This document shows, piece by piece, positions 21,132 to 34,079 of a DNA stretch of 64,000 nt. The stretch covers positions 84,075,528 to 84,139,527 of the forward strand of contig CM034312.1 in the NCBI GenBank assembly GCA_019925795.1, read 5' to 3'. How positions within the stretch are numbered: the stretch's first letter is position 1; every line of letters starts with the position of its first letter. The notes below the pieces were generated by a model, which was given only the letters and a program-made list of their open reading frames with translations, was not told the origin of the DNA and made no database searches. A program made the translations under genes and the position numbers. The DNA comes from Dendrobium chrysotoxum (taxonomy: Eukaryota > Streptophyta > Magnoliopsida > Asparagales > Orchidaceae).

Positions 21132-22411
21132 AATACTCTCGATTAAGGATTCTATATTATTCTTTCTAAATTGGGATTGGTACATAGGGCGAAGACTAGG
21201 AAATCCTACTCGAAGGGAAAGAAAGGTTCAACTAGGCTTAGTCAACATACACGGCTCAGATCAACATCCGGAGGGACTAAGGTAGTGGGAAGAAACTAGA
21301 GAAACTAAAAGTCATGCACTCAGAGCATGCAGGAGAGAAAGATGGAGGTGGCGTCATCCATGTGACGCAGATATGTAGGGTTTATGGTCTCTAGAAGACA
21401 GAAGACCTACCTACTGATGAGGCGTACTACGAAATAATAGTAGCCTTGAATCCTAAATCTAATGGGTTCAGTGTTCTACGTAACACTAACACCAGTGTCC
21501 TAGCTAATGAAATGCAGAATCTGGACTTACCCCGGCCTAGAAGGGGGAGCCAGCTAACCACCTAGTCGCTTCAAAACCATGCTGTCCAGTCATTTAATGA
21601 AAGATGGGTGGATAGGTTATAGTTCTTGGAAGTAAGGTCGACGTCTAGAGGATTTCCTAATTGGCCCCAGACTGATGTTGGGTGAATGCTCCTATAACTA
21701 ATATAATTAAAATTTTGATTTAATTGATTTCTAATGCAATACATGCTGGTTAAAGCTTCCAAATCATGTATGCATAGAACTTTAAAAAGGCTTATAAAAA
21801 TAATTTTTAGATTAGACTGGGCTTCCCTAGGTCCGGCATCTCATCCTCATAGGTCAGATTATCCGGACTCTACCCGCAGGCGGGGAAGTGTCTTATAGAA
21901 GGAGAGAAGAAATGCATTGATATGCATGCGACCCCGGACGATTCCGGTAATTCCCTAGGTCGTTAAGTTTCTAAATTACTTAAACCTTAAAATTTTAAAT
22001 ATTAGTTGCGAGTAGAAAAAGTTTTAGTCCTTAGAGAGCCTAACGAAATTCAGGCTAAAATAAAAGCGACATGCAAAACGCCAAGAAACTAGGAAAAGCA
22101 AGCAATCCTAGAGGCACACAATCATAAACAAAACACATCAAAATTATCCAAATAAATTAATAAATGTCCGTAGGCCAACTGCCCTTAATTACATCCCAGG
22201 GTCTGCAGAAAATTAAAGTGGCCGGACACCACTGCCAACAACCTGGATTTCTAATCCTAAGACTAACGCAAGTTATTTTGAGTGGGATACTCTTGCTCTT
22301 CATCTCCTTGGTCTTCTCTTCCTTGGACTCCTCGGATCTCAGCTTTGTTGGACTCCTTGGATCTCAGCTTCATTGGACTCCTCGGGTAGTAGAATGATCC
22401 AAATTTGGATT

Positions 22412-22461
22412 CCCAAATAGAAAAGGACTATCCTCATATTGGGTGTCCTTTTCTCTTTGGG
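22412..22461 (-). other. Hairpin of giant LTR copy C (upstream pair)
   Basis: CCCAAA...TTTGGG closes a stem that includes a perfect 10-bp AGAAAAGGAC/GTCCTTTTCT. It is positionally equivalent to 1850-1975 in copy A and 38547-38675 in copy B. A second, weaker fold lies beside it on the plus-left side (ATCCAAATTTGGAT, 22397-22410). Confidence 0.6.
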
Positions 22462-22658
22462 CATCCAACCTTTGGATTTCAGCATCCCCATTCAAAATAG
22501 ACTTTCACAACTCAATACCAAGTTACAAATAATTTATATTAAATGAAAGCAGCAAATCTAGACTCCCCTGCAAGGTTATCCTGATAAAAGTCATCCCAAG
22601 CAGTTTAATACATCACAAGCAGTTATAAGAAGATGAAATGTTCATCACAGCCACACTT

Positions 22659-22857
22659 GGCCATGCTCTTAATTATTTGAGGGCTAAGCAATTCTGGAGC
22701 ACCTGTAGCAATTTATAATGATTTTTTTTTTAATTAGCCCTCATTTATTTAGGGGGGCTGAGCAATCTCTGAAGCATCTGCATAAAACATCATTAATATT
22801 TTTAAATCATGATTATTGCCCCCCCACCTTTTTATTTAGCGCTGCATGAGCATGGCC
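22659..22857 (-). other. Long-range inverted repeat GGCCATGCTC/GAGCATGGCC, copy C
   Basis: Perfect 10-bp arms at 22659-22668 and 22848-22857. Copy B has the same pair at 38243-38252 and 38351-38360. The enclosed segment contains GCTTCAG and GCT.AGCCCCC motifs and is longer in copy C because part of it is duplicated (about 22690-22800). Confidence 0.6.
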
Positions 22858-24599
22858 ACCTGCAGAAGACATCGTTAGTATCAACATCGATCATAACCTA
22901 TGGGTAGTCTATCGTGCAATCACATCAATCCCAGAGTACAGTAAAAGTAAGCAAACACATCAATAGTTCAATCACAACATGCAATGAAATCCGGAAAAGC
23001 TCGGCACACAGCAGTAAAAGTAAACACCGGCCTAACCTAAGTCTAGAAGTGGTGTCCTAGCAAAAAATTCTACAGTGTGTGCAGAAGCCTGTGTGGCTGA
23101 GGTAGATCCTAAGCTGGGTAGTTAATTACAATTGTCTACTGTCCATGTTTGTTGTAAGACTGAAAAGAGAGTTTTAATTAAAGTATAAATATTAGTGAAT
23201 TAAGATCCATTTTAATTAATTTAATGTGTAGGTCAGTTTTAATGCTTAGGGTAATAATATTTAAAGTTTAAATTGCATTAGTGAGTTTTAGGAGGTTCGG
23301 GGTCCACCTATACATTAGGCAAAGGGGGGTCCAAAATTGACTTTTTGATTAAAGGTGATTTATGGATGGCTAATATTTTTATAAAATACTAGGCCTTAAC
23401 CCGATCAGTTAGACAGTTAGCATGCCCAATTTGGATTCTTCTGTCCAAAGTTATGAATTTCTGAAGTTTTGGTCTTGTTTTGAACTAAGTTTGACCGGAT
23501 TGTTGACTTTTTTTATTTTAGTTGATTTCTGGAATCTTAATATTTTTAATAAATACTAGACCCAAATGTGAATTGAATGCCTTTGAGTTTGCTGGATTTG
23601 GAGTTTCCTACGCAAAGTTATGAATTTTAAAAGTTTTGGGCCCTAGACTATAGGCTACGGTTGACCGAAGAGTTGACTTTTCAGTTTAAGCTAATTTCTG
23701 GACACCTAATATTTTTTAATAAATATTATACTTTAATTAGAGCTGAAGCCTTTTAGTTTGCCCATTTTAGAGTTTTCTGTAATTAGTTATGATTTTTAGA
23801 AGTTGGGGCAATTAAATGAATTATCGAAATTGTCTAATTAGGGGTACTTTGGGGGTTTTGGCCCAAATCAGATCCAAACTGATTGGAATCACCCCCAAAG
23901 GTCAGAAATGACCTAAGAAGGTGTTCCCAAGTGTTTGGGAAAAATTTAGGATTTTTAATAATTTCTAATGATTTAATTAAGGCAAAAAGGTAATTTTTGA
24001 TTAAGGTTGAATTAAAGTCCAGATTAAGGTCCAATTAAGGGGCCCTAATTATCTAAGGTTGGGGACTGAATTCTGGAGAGTTTGAGGTATTATGGGTATT
24101 TTTCCTATTTAAAATGGATTTATTAAATTTTTCTGAAGTTTCTAAGGTTTAATTAACGGGTAAATTAGGGTTTGCTAATTAAGTATTTTAATGAGTCCAG
24201 AAAATTCCTAAAAAATTCTAGAGGGTTCCAGATGTCATTATATTTAAGTGTTTCAGATTTCAAGTCATTTGGGGTTCTACCCTAATTCCTGGAATTTTTC
24301 TAAGTTCACTAGACGGTCCTTAATTATTGTCCGTAGGGTGTCACTACGTTATATGGGAATAAAATGAAATAACTAACCCTTAGGCATAGCATATGGGGTA
24401 AATGCAGCAAATATAAACACACCAATCAGGTCCTTAGATTTAGGAGAGCCTAGGCTATGTGTTTGTGCAACATACACATACAAGGACTACGAAAAATGCT
24501 AAGTAAAGAAGTCTAATGAAGTGATTAGGACTCAATCATTCACTAATCACTTCTCCCACATGAATTGCTCTTCATATACATAGCCTAGGTTTAAAGTTT

Positions 24600-27100
24600 C
24601 ATAAGGGGTGGACCTCCCAAAATTAAAGGATTTAAATAATATGTAATTTTAAAATCATTTTTTTAAAATACATAAATATTATAAATAATAATAATATAAA
24701 TTTAAAAATAAGATAATTAAAAATACTTCAATTCATAAGGATAGGAGGTCTACAAGCCACCAAGGGGTTTTAAAATAATTTTTATTTTAAAATAATTATT
24801 TATATTAATTAAATAATATTTAAATAATTAAATAAGCAAGTAATATAAAAAAATATCCCGAAAACATAGAATCAGACACAGAAAGTATTTTTAAATTAAA
24901 ATTCACATTTTTCTGAAAAGAATGAGGTATTATACGTCGAAATCTGAATTAAAACGAGAAAGTTATGAATTTTTGAAGTTTAACGTATTAAAAAAAAGGA
25001 TTTTTTAAATAATTTCAAAATAATTAATATTTAAAAATAATTATTAAATTAAATTAAATTAAGTATTAAAGTTTCTGGAATTTAATGTACTTTAATAAAA
25101 ATAATTTTCATAAGTGAATTTAAAAAATAAATGAATTTTAAATTAATTAATTATTAATTAAATAATCTAAGTATTTAATTAATTATAATAATCTAAAATG
25201 GATAAAATATTTATTAATAAAAAATAAATAAATAACAAAAATAATTATCTAATTTTGAAAATAATTTAATAAAATTATTTATTATGAATTTAAAAAATAT
25301 TTCAATTTTAAATTAATTAATTATTAATTAAATAATTTAAGTAATTAAGGAAAGTATTTAAAATAAGGTATATTTATTAAATTTAAAAGAGTAAATAAAT
25401 AAATAAATAAATAAAATCTTTGATATGTTAACATAATTGGAATAAGAGATTCTTTACAAATTTAGAAAATAATTAAATTTTAAATCATTTAATTATTAAC
25501 TAAGTAAATTAAGTAATTAATAATTAAGGAAAGTATTTAAAATAGAAAATATTTATTAAAAATAAAAAAAATGTAAATCAATTTATAAAAAAAAAATTAA
25601 TCTGATTTTGAAAATAATTTAGTAAAATTATTATTTATAAATTTAGAAATAATTAAATTTTAAATCAATTAATTATTAATTAAGTAATTTAAGTAATTAA
25701 TAAACTAAAATAATTTAAAAAAATAGAAAAATCATTAATAATTTGAATTAAATAATAAAAAAAATAAAAAATAATAATAATTATCTTATTTTAAAATAAT
25801 TCAATAAAAAAATAATTTTTATAAATTTAGAAAATATTTAAAGTTTAAATTAATTAATTACTAATTAAGTAATTTAGGTAATTAATAAATTAGAATACTT
25901 TAAAAAAAAGAAAGTAATTATTAATTCGAATTAAATAATAATAAATATAATAATAATTTTTTGATTTCAAAATGATTTAATAAGAGAATAATTTTTATAA
26001 ATTTAGAAAGTATTTAAATTTAAAATTAATTAATTACAAATTATGTAATATAGGTAATTAATCAATTAGAATAATTTAAATAAAGAAAGTAATTATTAAT
26101 TCGAATTAAATAATAAAAATAATAATAATTTTTTTGATTTCAAAATAATTTAATAAGAAAATAATTTTTATAAATTTAGAAAGTATTTAAAGTTTAAATT
26201 AATTAATTACTAATTAAGTAATATAGGTAATTAATCAATTAGAATAATTTAAAAAAAGAAAGTAATTATTAATTCGAATTAAATAATAAAAATAATAATA
26301 ATTTTTCTGATTTCAAAATAATTTAATAAGAAGGAATAAGAAAATAATTTTTATAAATTTAGAAAGTATTTAAATTTTGAATTAATTAATGACTAATTAA
26401 GTAATATAGGTAATTAATCAATTAGAATAATTTAAAAAAGGAAAGTAATTATTAATTCGAATTAAATAATAAAAATAATAAAAAATTTTCTGATTTCAAA
26501 ATAATTCAATAAGAAAATAATTTTTATAAATTTAGAAAGTATTTAAAGTTTAAATTAATTAATACCTAATTAAGTAATTTAGGTAATTAATCAATTAGAA
26601 TAATTTAAAAAAAGAAAGTAATTATTAATTTGAATTAAATAATAAAAATAATAATAATTTTTCTGATATTTCAAAATATTTAATAAAAAAAATATTTCTT
26701 TTAATTTTAGAAAGTAATTAATTAATTTTTGATTAAATATTAAGATATTTAAACAATTAACTAATTAAGAATTACTTAAAATAATATATTTTAACATAAT
26801 TTTAAAAATTAAATTATTGAAAGGTAATAATAATTTTTTTTTTATTTTTTTTATTTATTTATTTATTTTAAAATAAAATAGATAAAAAAATATTTAATAT
26901 TATCATTTTAAAAGTATTTAATAATTATTAGTATTAACTAAATTTTTAGATTTTAAGTAATTAAAATTATTTTAAATAATAATAAATACGTCATAAAATA
27001 GATTTAATTTTAAATTAATGTATTTAAAATAATTATTAAATTATTTAAACATATTTTATAAAAAATATATTTAATTTTAATAAAATATTTATAAAAAAAA
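24600..27100 (-). repeat. AT-rich tandem array, about 178-bp unit, inside copy C
   Basis: From about 25096 to 26720 a unit containing 'TTATAAATTTAGAAA', 'AATTAATTAATTA' and 'TAATTAGGTAATTAAT'-like blocks repeats about ten times. The anchor falls near 25275, 25456, 25637, 25817, 25996, 26168, 26349, 26526 and 26697. Central units are the most alike. The flanks (24600-25090 and 26720-27100) are AT-rich without a clear period. The array occupies the position where copy B has a different repeat (35440-36620). Confidence 0.75.
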
Positions 27101-27842
27101 AAAGAAAGAGAAAATCAACGACTCATGCTATTCAAGTACGCCGGATTCTATAACCCTAAAATTAAAAAAAAATGTTTCATTCTCAAGAATGACTTTATTG
27201 ATTTTGATGAAATTTTAAACGTAGATTAAGAACATGAATAAAAGTCATGGGGAGGTATTTGAAAGATCTGAAAAGCGTTTATTAGAAAGATGTACGGATC
27301 TAAGTGTGGTGACCTAGATCTAAAGTTTTGATAAAATCTTACCGTTAGATCTTCTTGATTTTGAAATATCTGAGCATGTAGATTGTCCTCGTATATTCCT
27401 CTAGTTGAAGTCGAACTCCAATTCACCTTGGATCGGAAGGTAGAAGCTTTGGAAGGGGAATGACTCGGGTCGCCAGAAATCTCGCGGCCGGCAAGATTTT
27501 AGCAACGAATTTGAGTGGATGAAGATGGGGAGTGTTGGAAGAGCTCTCACACTAAAAAAATTAGGGTTGAGAGCGGCTAGGAAAAAGAAGAAAAAAAAGC
27601 AAGCCCCCTTCATGAAGCCCTAAAAGAGTATTTAAATGATTAAGGTCTTAGATCCACGGCTAGGATTTATCCTAAGGTTAATTAGGAGGGAATTGAGGTG
27701 ATTTAATTAGCCATCCGTTTAATTGCTTGATTTAGGAATAAATTTGAGCTCATGAGAATGAAAAAAAATAAATAAATAAGTAAATTAAATTAAGCATATT
27801 AGATTAAAATCAAGCTTACAATCAGATCCGATTCTGGTCAAT

Positions 27843-28303
27843 TTGGGATTCAATTTGATTTACTCAAATTAACCCAGTTAAATTTAAATAAAATGAAGAC
27901 TCGAATCAAATTAACCTCGACGGGCCTAAGGCAAACTAATCGGGCTCAATCGGATACGGTCGAGTCTACTTTGACTCAATTCAAGCTAATTCGAGCTCAA
28001 ATTGGACTCGACGGGGCTTGATTAAATTAATTAAAGGCCATCGAGGGCACTCGAATGAAAATAAAGGTCAACATTGGGTTCAATTTGATTTGCTCAAATT
28101 AACACAATTAAATTTAAATAAAATGACGACTCGAATCATATCAAACTCGATACGGCTAAGGCGGACTAATCAGGCTTAATCGAACACGGTCGAGTCTAAT
28201 TCGACTCAATTGAAGCTGACTCGAGCTCGAATTGGACTCGACGGAGCTTGATTAAATCAATCAAAGGCCCTCGAGGGCACTCGAATGAAAATCGAGGTCA
28301 ACA
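27843..28303 (-). repeat. Two 231-bp tandem units at the start of giant LTR copy C
   Basis: 27843-28073 and 28074-28303 are highly similar head-to-tail units. On the sense strand the unit starts TGTTGACCT and contains CATTCGAGTGCCCTCGA.GGCC. Being at the 5' edge of the LTR, upstream of the presumed promoter, they could act as duplicated enhancer-like modules. This is inference from position. Confidence 0.8.
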
Positions 28304-28776
28304 ATAACCTGAACGGGTTGACACTAACCCGACTTGACCCGACCTTAAACGGGTCGACACTAACCCGACCCGATTTTACAAACGGGTCAGAATAGGCAAC
28401 TCAGACCCGACCCGTGCGGGTTATCGAGTTGATCCGACCCACCCCGAGAGGGAGGGATGGCAGTCTTCGGCTCGACGGCTCTCAGGTGGGACGGCGGCAT
28501 CTCAGACGGGTTCGGGACGGCGTCAGAAATCTGGTGTCTGGTAGGCCGGCATGCTAGTATATCAGCAACGGCATCTCATGCGGGTTTGTGACGGAGGCAT
28601 CTCATGCGGGTTCGGGAGGCCAGTAGGCCGGTAACTTAAGCAGGACGGCGGCAGGACCCTAAGGCCTAAGCGACGCAACGTGACCCTAATGTCTGAGTGA
28701 CGCGATTGACGCGACCCTGACTGACTGAGCTACATGACCGAGCGACGCAATCAAGTCACGTGAGATTACAAACGGG
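28304..28776. mobile_element. GC-rich hAT-like repeat remnant
   Basis: Starts with repeated ACGGGT and ACCCGAC motifs in opposite orientations, followed by a GC-rich low-complexity core (GACGGCGGCATCTCA-type repeats, then GAGTGACGCGA-type repeats). 'ACAAACGGGTCA' occurs at about 28379 and again at about 28767. The composition resembles the complete hAT element at 59391-60132, but terminal repeats and target duplication were not found. Confidence 0.4.
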
Positions 28777-29927
28777 TCAATTTGGGTCCCTAGTTACCAA
28801 GGGAGCAACCTCACCATCACTGATACCAACATTAGAATCATGAGAGATAATAGGACTAGCTGCCAAATTGACTAAGCCATGGATAGGCTCAAAATCCTCA
28901 ACAATAACACACAAGTCCCCCGAGGCAACAGCAGGAACAATAGCCAAAAAATTAACATTAGTAACCACACCAGAAAAACCACCATCAACAGCCCCCACTA
29001 AAGGGCCATCAAGCACATCCTCTTCCATCCGAGCATCATCCCCAGCCACCAACACCTCAAAAACAGAAACAACACCAGGAGCGCCCCCACCAGCAACCTC
29101 AATACCCCCATCATTCATGCCTCCAATAAGTGATGACCCTAAACCAACTAGATCAGTTTCATTAGTATTTCCATCATTCATACAGGGATTAAAAGAAGTA
29201 CTAGGAATAGTCAAAGGAACAAAAGACTCGGTGAGACATTCACCCTTAATATGGCCGATGTTGTTGCTTTTACATGAAACACAAAATGCAGGAAAATTCT
29301 CCATCCTAACTGTTTGAATATACCCTAAATTCTCAGGACCAATCTAGATTTTATTTACATACTTTTTGGTAATGTCCAGTTCAACTAAAATACGCGCAAG
29401 AGATGGTCGAGAACTCACAGAAGTGGCATTGTCGACTTTTAAGGGGCGACCAAACAAGGAACCCAAAGCATGAACGATACGAGGGGAAAAAATATGAGGT
29501 TGTAGGTTAGGGAAAGATATCCAAATGGGGATCACAGGTGACTCAACAACAATATCAAGAGAAGGGTACCATTTGGTAAGTTTCATAAAGTAATTATTTA
29601 TCAAATAGGATCAATGAGAAAATACTCTACTGTAATCCAGATCATTCAAAAATTTAACCAGCACATACGAAGGATCAAGAAGAGTAATAGAGAACTCAGC
29701 ATTGAGCTTGAGGTTGAAAAAAAAAATTTTCTAATGGAATCCAAACTAGGTCGGGAAGAGGGAAAAAACCCCACCAACGCAAATTTAAATGGGATAGCAA
29801 GTGCCATAATTTCTTCTTCCGAAATCCACAAAAAGGGCAAACCATGGAAGGAAGACAAACACAGCTCGGGAAAACAACCATTTGAAGAGGAGCCAACGAG
29901 ATCATCGACGAAAGAGCAAGATTTCAA
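28777..29927 (-). pseudogene. Broken L1-type LINE ORF1 (second copy)
   Basis: Aligns with the intact ORF1 at 11177-12610: LWISEEE...ALAIPF, then NYFMKLTKW.P...VWISFPNL-type residues, then FGRPL and a knuckle. Two lesions break it: a frameshift at the A run around 29717-29726 and an in-frame TAG at about 29344-29346 between NKI and IGPENLGYIQ. The zinc-knuckle region reads C-x2-C-x6-H-x4-C, two residues longer than usual. The C-terminal part (29304 to 28777) is Gly/Val/Asp-rich and diverged. The leader continues to about 30140. The 3' end stops at GC-rich repeat DNA and no ORF2 is present, as in the other copy. Confidence 0.8.
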
Positions 29928-30140
29928 AGATTCCCCAAAAAATTGGGATCACAAACACGTTTTGTCGCCATTCCCGCTGCAAACGACTGGAGGAGGACAA
30001 AACAAAAATCCAAACGGAAGAACATGAAAACCACAACAAAATAAATAAGAGGGAAAGAAAAACTTCCCAAACATCACCCGAAGGCGCCGTCGGCAGTTGG
30101 CGGGCAGCAGAGGAATGGAGCCCTAGCACTCTCTCGAAAT

Positions 30141-31965
30141 CTTTGTTAGTTAGTATTGCACTGATCTCAGGATTGAATAATCTAGGGCTCATTGGATTCA
30201 TCTTGTTAAGACATTTCATTAAATTATAAGATTGATGAAATTGAAGTTTGAATGATTCTAAATAAATAAATAAATAAAAGAATGGTTCAAAATTTAATTT
30301 TAGAAGTTTTTCAATTCAAATATTTTGAGAGATATCATTTGCCCCCTATTTTTGAGCATCGAAGCTTAAGTCATCCAAAAACTTATGTTAAAATCTTCAA
30401 AAAACTTCATAGCACAAAATTATAATTAAAACAATTATAAAATGTGATTGCTCTCTGTACCTCAAGCTCAAATTCACTATACCCCTTAATTATTGGGATA
30501 TTACTAGATATGAATCTCTTTAGGGCTATTTGGTTGCAAGTAATATTAGTGTGAAGTAAACTAAATGCATGACTTTTAAAATTCTTAGTTTTTTCTTGGA
30601 GGAAAATTAAATGTTGAGTAAAATTTTATTGTATTTGAAATTTAATATCTAGATCATTTTTAATATATTTGGCATTACCTTAATTTGGATTAATTATAAT
30701 GATAATCTATAAAGTAATAAAACATTGTTGGCCACTACTGATTACCACTCATACTGATCTAGATCAAGCCTTGCCGTTGTTGTCACTGGGTTTTATAGTG
30801 AATTAATTTTACTTCAAACTAAAAAGAAAAAAAGTAATCCATAGCATTTATAGTTTACTCAATCAAATATCTCAAAAATATTTTTCAGCAGACTATATTT
30901 ATTTATATTATATTCCTTTGACTCAGCATTTATTTTTCAGCAAAGACAAACAACCCTATAATATCAGACCTTTCAATCAACTAATTCATTTATTTTATTT
31001 TATATATCAAGATGCCAACTTTTTTATTATCACTTGAAACCCTAATAAAAAGTTATGTTCTCTCACTATGCTCATTTTAAATACATTACTTATTGTTAAT
31101 GAGAACTAATGATCCAAAAACTTATTTGTATTTTTAAATAATATATTATCTACATAAATACATATAACAATATTATTATCATCTTTTTTATTGAATAAAG
31201 TAATATATACTCTACCATTTTCTTACTTTATTATTAATTAAGAATATGATCAACCTATTCTATCATATCGTAGGAGTATCTTTTAATCCATATTAAGCGC
31301 ATCTTAATTTAAATATATGATCAGGATATTAAAGCCCCTTAAAACTTTGGGTTTACCCTACGAAAATATTGTGGTCAATAAACTAGTTGAAGAATACATA
31401 TACTTTTTACATCCATTTTAAAGAGTTTAAAACTTATAAATCATATAGAAGAAAGGAATAACCTAATGATCTCTACTTTTGATATAGGTTCCAAAGATTC
31501 TTCAATATTTATTTCATTTATCTATGAGGTCTAACAATATAACCTAAATTAATTCTAACAATATAACCTAAATTAATTGAATTAGTCCTATAAACTCATT
31601 TAGGTCTAATAGCCTTTTGATCATATGGTTTTGATATTATTTTCCAAACATCAACCATAGTACAATGATTTAATTCATTTGGAATGTTGTAATCATTTTC
31701 ATGGAAAGATCACCACTGATTAATTCTTATTATGACTAAACCCTATACTAATCTATAAACTCTACTAGTAATAGAATATTCAAATAAATATTTCATCCTT
31801 TGATTTATTAATTAATAATATATAGTTTATTTTAATTAATTATTAATTTAATAACTTAGTATAATTAATTTTTAATTTAATTATTTATTAACTTTAATAT
31901 TTTATTTTAATTAATTTTAAATTATAATTTTTGTATAACTATAGTTTAAATAAATAATAATAATA
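30141..31965. other. AT-rich DNA, no gene seen
   Basis: No open frame of interest. A short direct repeat 'TCTAACAATATAACCTAAATTAATT' lies in tandem near 31527-31577. The stretch 31790-31960 is almost pure A/T. Confidence 0.5.
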
Positions 31966-32401
31966 AATCTAGCGCATTTGCCTTCTAGCAATATGGTTGG
32001 GACTTAGAATTTATTTCGAACTCAGTTCGAATCACCGGGCAGGCAGCGCGGGAGGGCATAAAACGAGCAGCGCGGGAGGGCTTGAGGGCAGCCGGGCAGG
32101 TAGCGCGGGCAGGCAGTGCAGGAGTGCGGTCGGGCAGCGGGCAGCGAGAGAGGACGGGCAGGGCTACGGCCAACGGGCAGCTCAGGCTGGTGGTTGGGCG
32201 AGCAGGCAACTTCATTTTTTAATTAATTTTTTTATTCTATGGCAGCCTTAAACCGTCGAAAATATCTGCCACCGGAAAAGACCGCCGAAAATATTTTTCC
32301 AACACAGTTTTTACGGGCAAAAAATTTGCCCCCGGAAAGCCGCCCGTAAATTCCAAATCTACCTGAAAATACTGCCGGTAATAGGAAATTTTTCTATAGT
32401 G
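31966..32401. mobile_element. CACTA-type element, right part with GC-rich core
   Basis: Ends ...TTTTTCTATAGTG at 32401, so its complement is CACTATAGAAAAA followed by ATTACCGGC, matching the right end of the element at 4596-5301. Subterminal CCGGAAA and GCCGAAAA motifs precede it. Upstream is a core of GGGCAGGCAGCGCGGG repeats (32030-32200) and a B-box-like AGTTCGAATC near 32024. The left terminus and target duplication were not found, so it is truncated or the end has decayed. It interrupts an RTE LINE at its right edge. Confidence 0.65.
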
Positions 32402-33553
32402 AAGGAAAATGAAGTATGGGAAAACTATTAGATTTGATGATATTCCAATAGAGGTGTGAAAATAATGCTTAGGAGATGAAGGAATTTTCTGGCTTACTAA
32501 ATTTTTTAATATTATTTTGAAGACTAAAAAGAGGTCAGATGTGTGGAGAATGAGTGTGTTGATTACTATTTTCAAGAATAAAGGTGATGCGCAAGATTGT
32601 TATAGAGGAATTAAGTTAATATGTCATACTTTAAAACTATAGGAGAGAGTTATGGAGCACATGTTACGACGTGATACTAATGCTTCTCAAAATCAATTTG
32701 GATTTATGTCGGGTAGGTCTACTATGGAAGCCATATATTTATTGAGAGGTTTGATGGAGAAGTATGGAGATAATAAGGAGGATCTTCATATGATGATTTA
32801 GAGAAAGTAAATGATAAAGTTTCAAGAGAAGTGCTATTGAGAGTTCTAAAAAAGAAAGGGGTTAATAATGCTTATATTCAAGTCATTAGGGATATGTATG
32901 GGGGAGCTATTACTTGTGTTCAAACACAAGGTGGTTTGACCAAATATTTTCCAATTTCAGTTGGATTACATCAAGGATCAGACTTATGCTCGTATCTTTT
33001 TTGTTTAGTCATGGATGTTCTTACTAGAGATTTTCAAGAGGATATTCCCTGGTGTATGCTTTTTTTATGATATTCTTCTTGTTGATATGACTAAAGAGGG
33101 AGTTGAAGATAAACTTGAATTATGGAGGTCAATCTTAGAGTCTAATGGTTTTCGTTTGAATAGATATATTGGGTCTATTGTTCAAAGTGACGGTGAAATG
33201 ATTGGGAATATTATTAGTAGAATTCAAGTTGGATGGTTGAAGTGGAGGAATGCATTGGGCTTGTTGTGTGATGGAAAAGTACCACTCAAACTTAAGGAAA
33301 ATTTCTATAAGATGGTGATTAGACCTGCAATGCTTTATGGTGCCGAATGTTGGCCATTAAAAGAGAAGCATAATTCTAAGTTAAGTGTTGCAGAGATGAG
33401 GATGCTTAGGTGGATGAGTAACTTTACTCTTAGAAACAGGATATGAAACGGGCATATACGTGAAAAGGTTGGAGTAGCTCCAGTGGCAGTTAAGATTAGA
33501 GAGAGTCGCCTTAGATGGTTTGGTCACATAAAATGGCGGCCTTCCGATGACCC
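32402..33553 (+). pseudogene. RTE-type LINE ORF2, reverse transcriptase region (5' part of a split copy)
   Basis: Several frames together spell an RTE-type non-LTR reverse transcriptase: DDIPIEVWK near 32440, NQFGFMSGRSTMEAIYLLR near 32695-32745, then VLKKKGVNNAYIQVI, SVGLHQGS.L..YLF, and the active-site region as FYDDILLVD near 33064-33087 (usually F/YADDI). The thumb and C-terminal region follow (GWLKWRNALGLL, YGAECWP, LSVAEMRMLRWM, LRWFGH) to 33553. Frameshifts and stops (for example near 33063 and 33444) make it dead. The 5' end is cut by the CACTA element. It is interrupted at 33553 by giant LTR copy B and resumes at 40526. Confidence 0.9.
33549..33553 (+). repeat. Target site duplication GACCC (left) of giant LTR copy B
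   Basis: GACCC at 33549-33553 directly precedes TGTTGACC and is repeated at 40521-40525 directly after ...CCCACCA. The length of 5 bp is usual for LTR retroelement integrases. Confidence 0.9.
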
Positions 33554-34079
33554 TGTTGACCTCATTAGTCGAGGTCAATTTCCCCCGAATTAACTCTAGC
33601 ATTTAGGTCTTTGTAGCCTAGTGTAGACGTCGTATCCAGGACTTCTCTTAGGGGGATGTCTAATAACTTAGCGTTGACTCGACCTTGTAATTCAACCCAA
33701 ATCAAATCAAGCCATTTGAAGTCAATTAAAATTAAATTCATCAAATTTGATATTAAGCAAATCTAATTTGATCAAATCGACGTCAATCCAGTTGAAATCA
33801 CTCAATTTAAAATGATTTGAATTAAACTAACTCGCCATGAAATGATTAAAATCAAATCGACGTTGATCAAAACATGTCGATGAAAATCAATACAATATAA
33901 AGTTAAATAGATTTAATTCAAATTTAATTTAACGCTGACGACTTCATTTAATTTAAATCCACTCGAATAATTGAAGTCCCAAATCTGCATCTAATAGAAT
34001 CTGGTTCAACTTCATTTTAATCAAATCAGCCCTTAAACACCTTTTTAAAACTTGAATAGATCGTAGCCGTTGATTTGAA

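Larger units (their letters stand above)
20859..28303 (-). repeat. Giant LTR-like repeat, copy C (minus strand)
   Basis: On the minus strand it starts TGTTGACCTC at 28303, identical to the first ten bases of copy B. In order it then has two 231-bp tandem units, a leader region (about 27640-27200), a long AT-rich tandem array (27100-24600), and a body (24450-20870) that aligns with copies A and B through the shared blocks named under copy A. The size is close to that of copy B. The 3' boundary is uncertain: it abuts another partial LTR (20563-20858) rather than a recognisable primer-binding site. No coding sequence was seen. Confidence 0.65.

Noticed and set aside
25096..26720. Regular repeats considered as a CRISPR-like array
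   Set aside because: Units are degenerate head-to-tail repeats without unique spacers in a plant nuclear context.
28868..29317. 149-codon Thr/Pro/Ser-rich frame on the plus strand
   Set aside because: Antisense shadow of the broken L1 ORF1.
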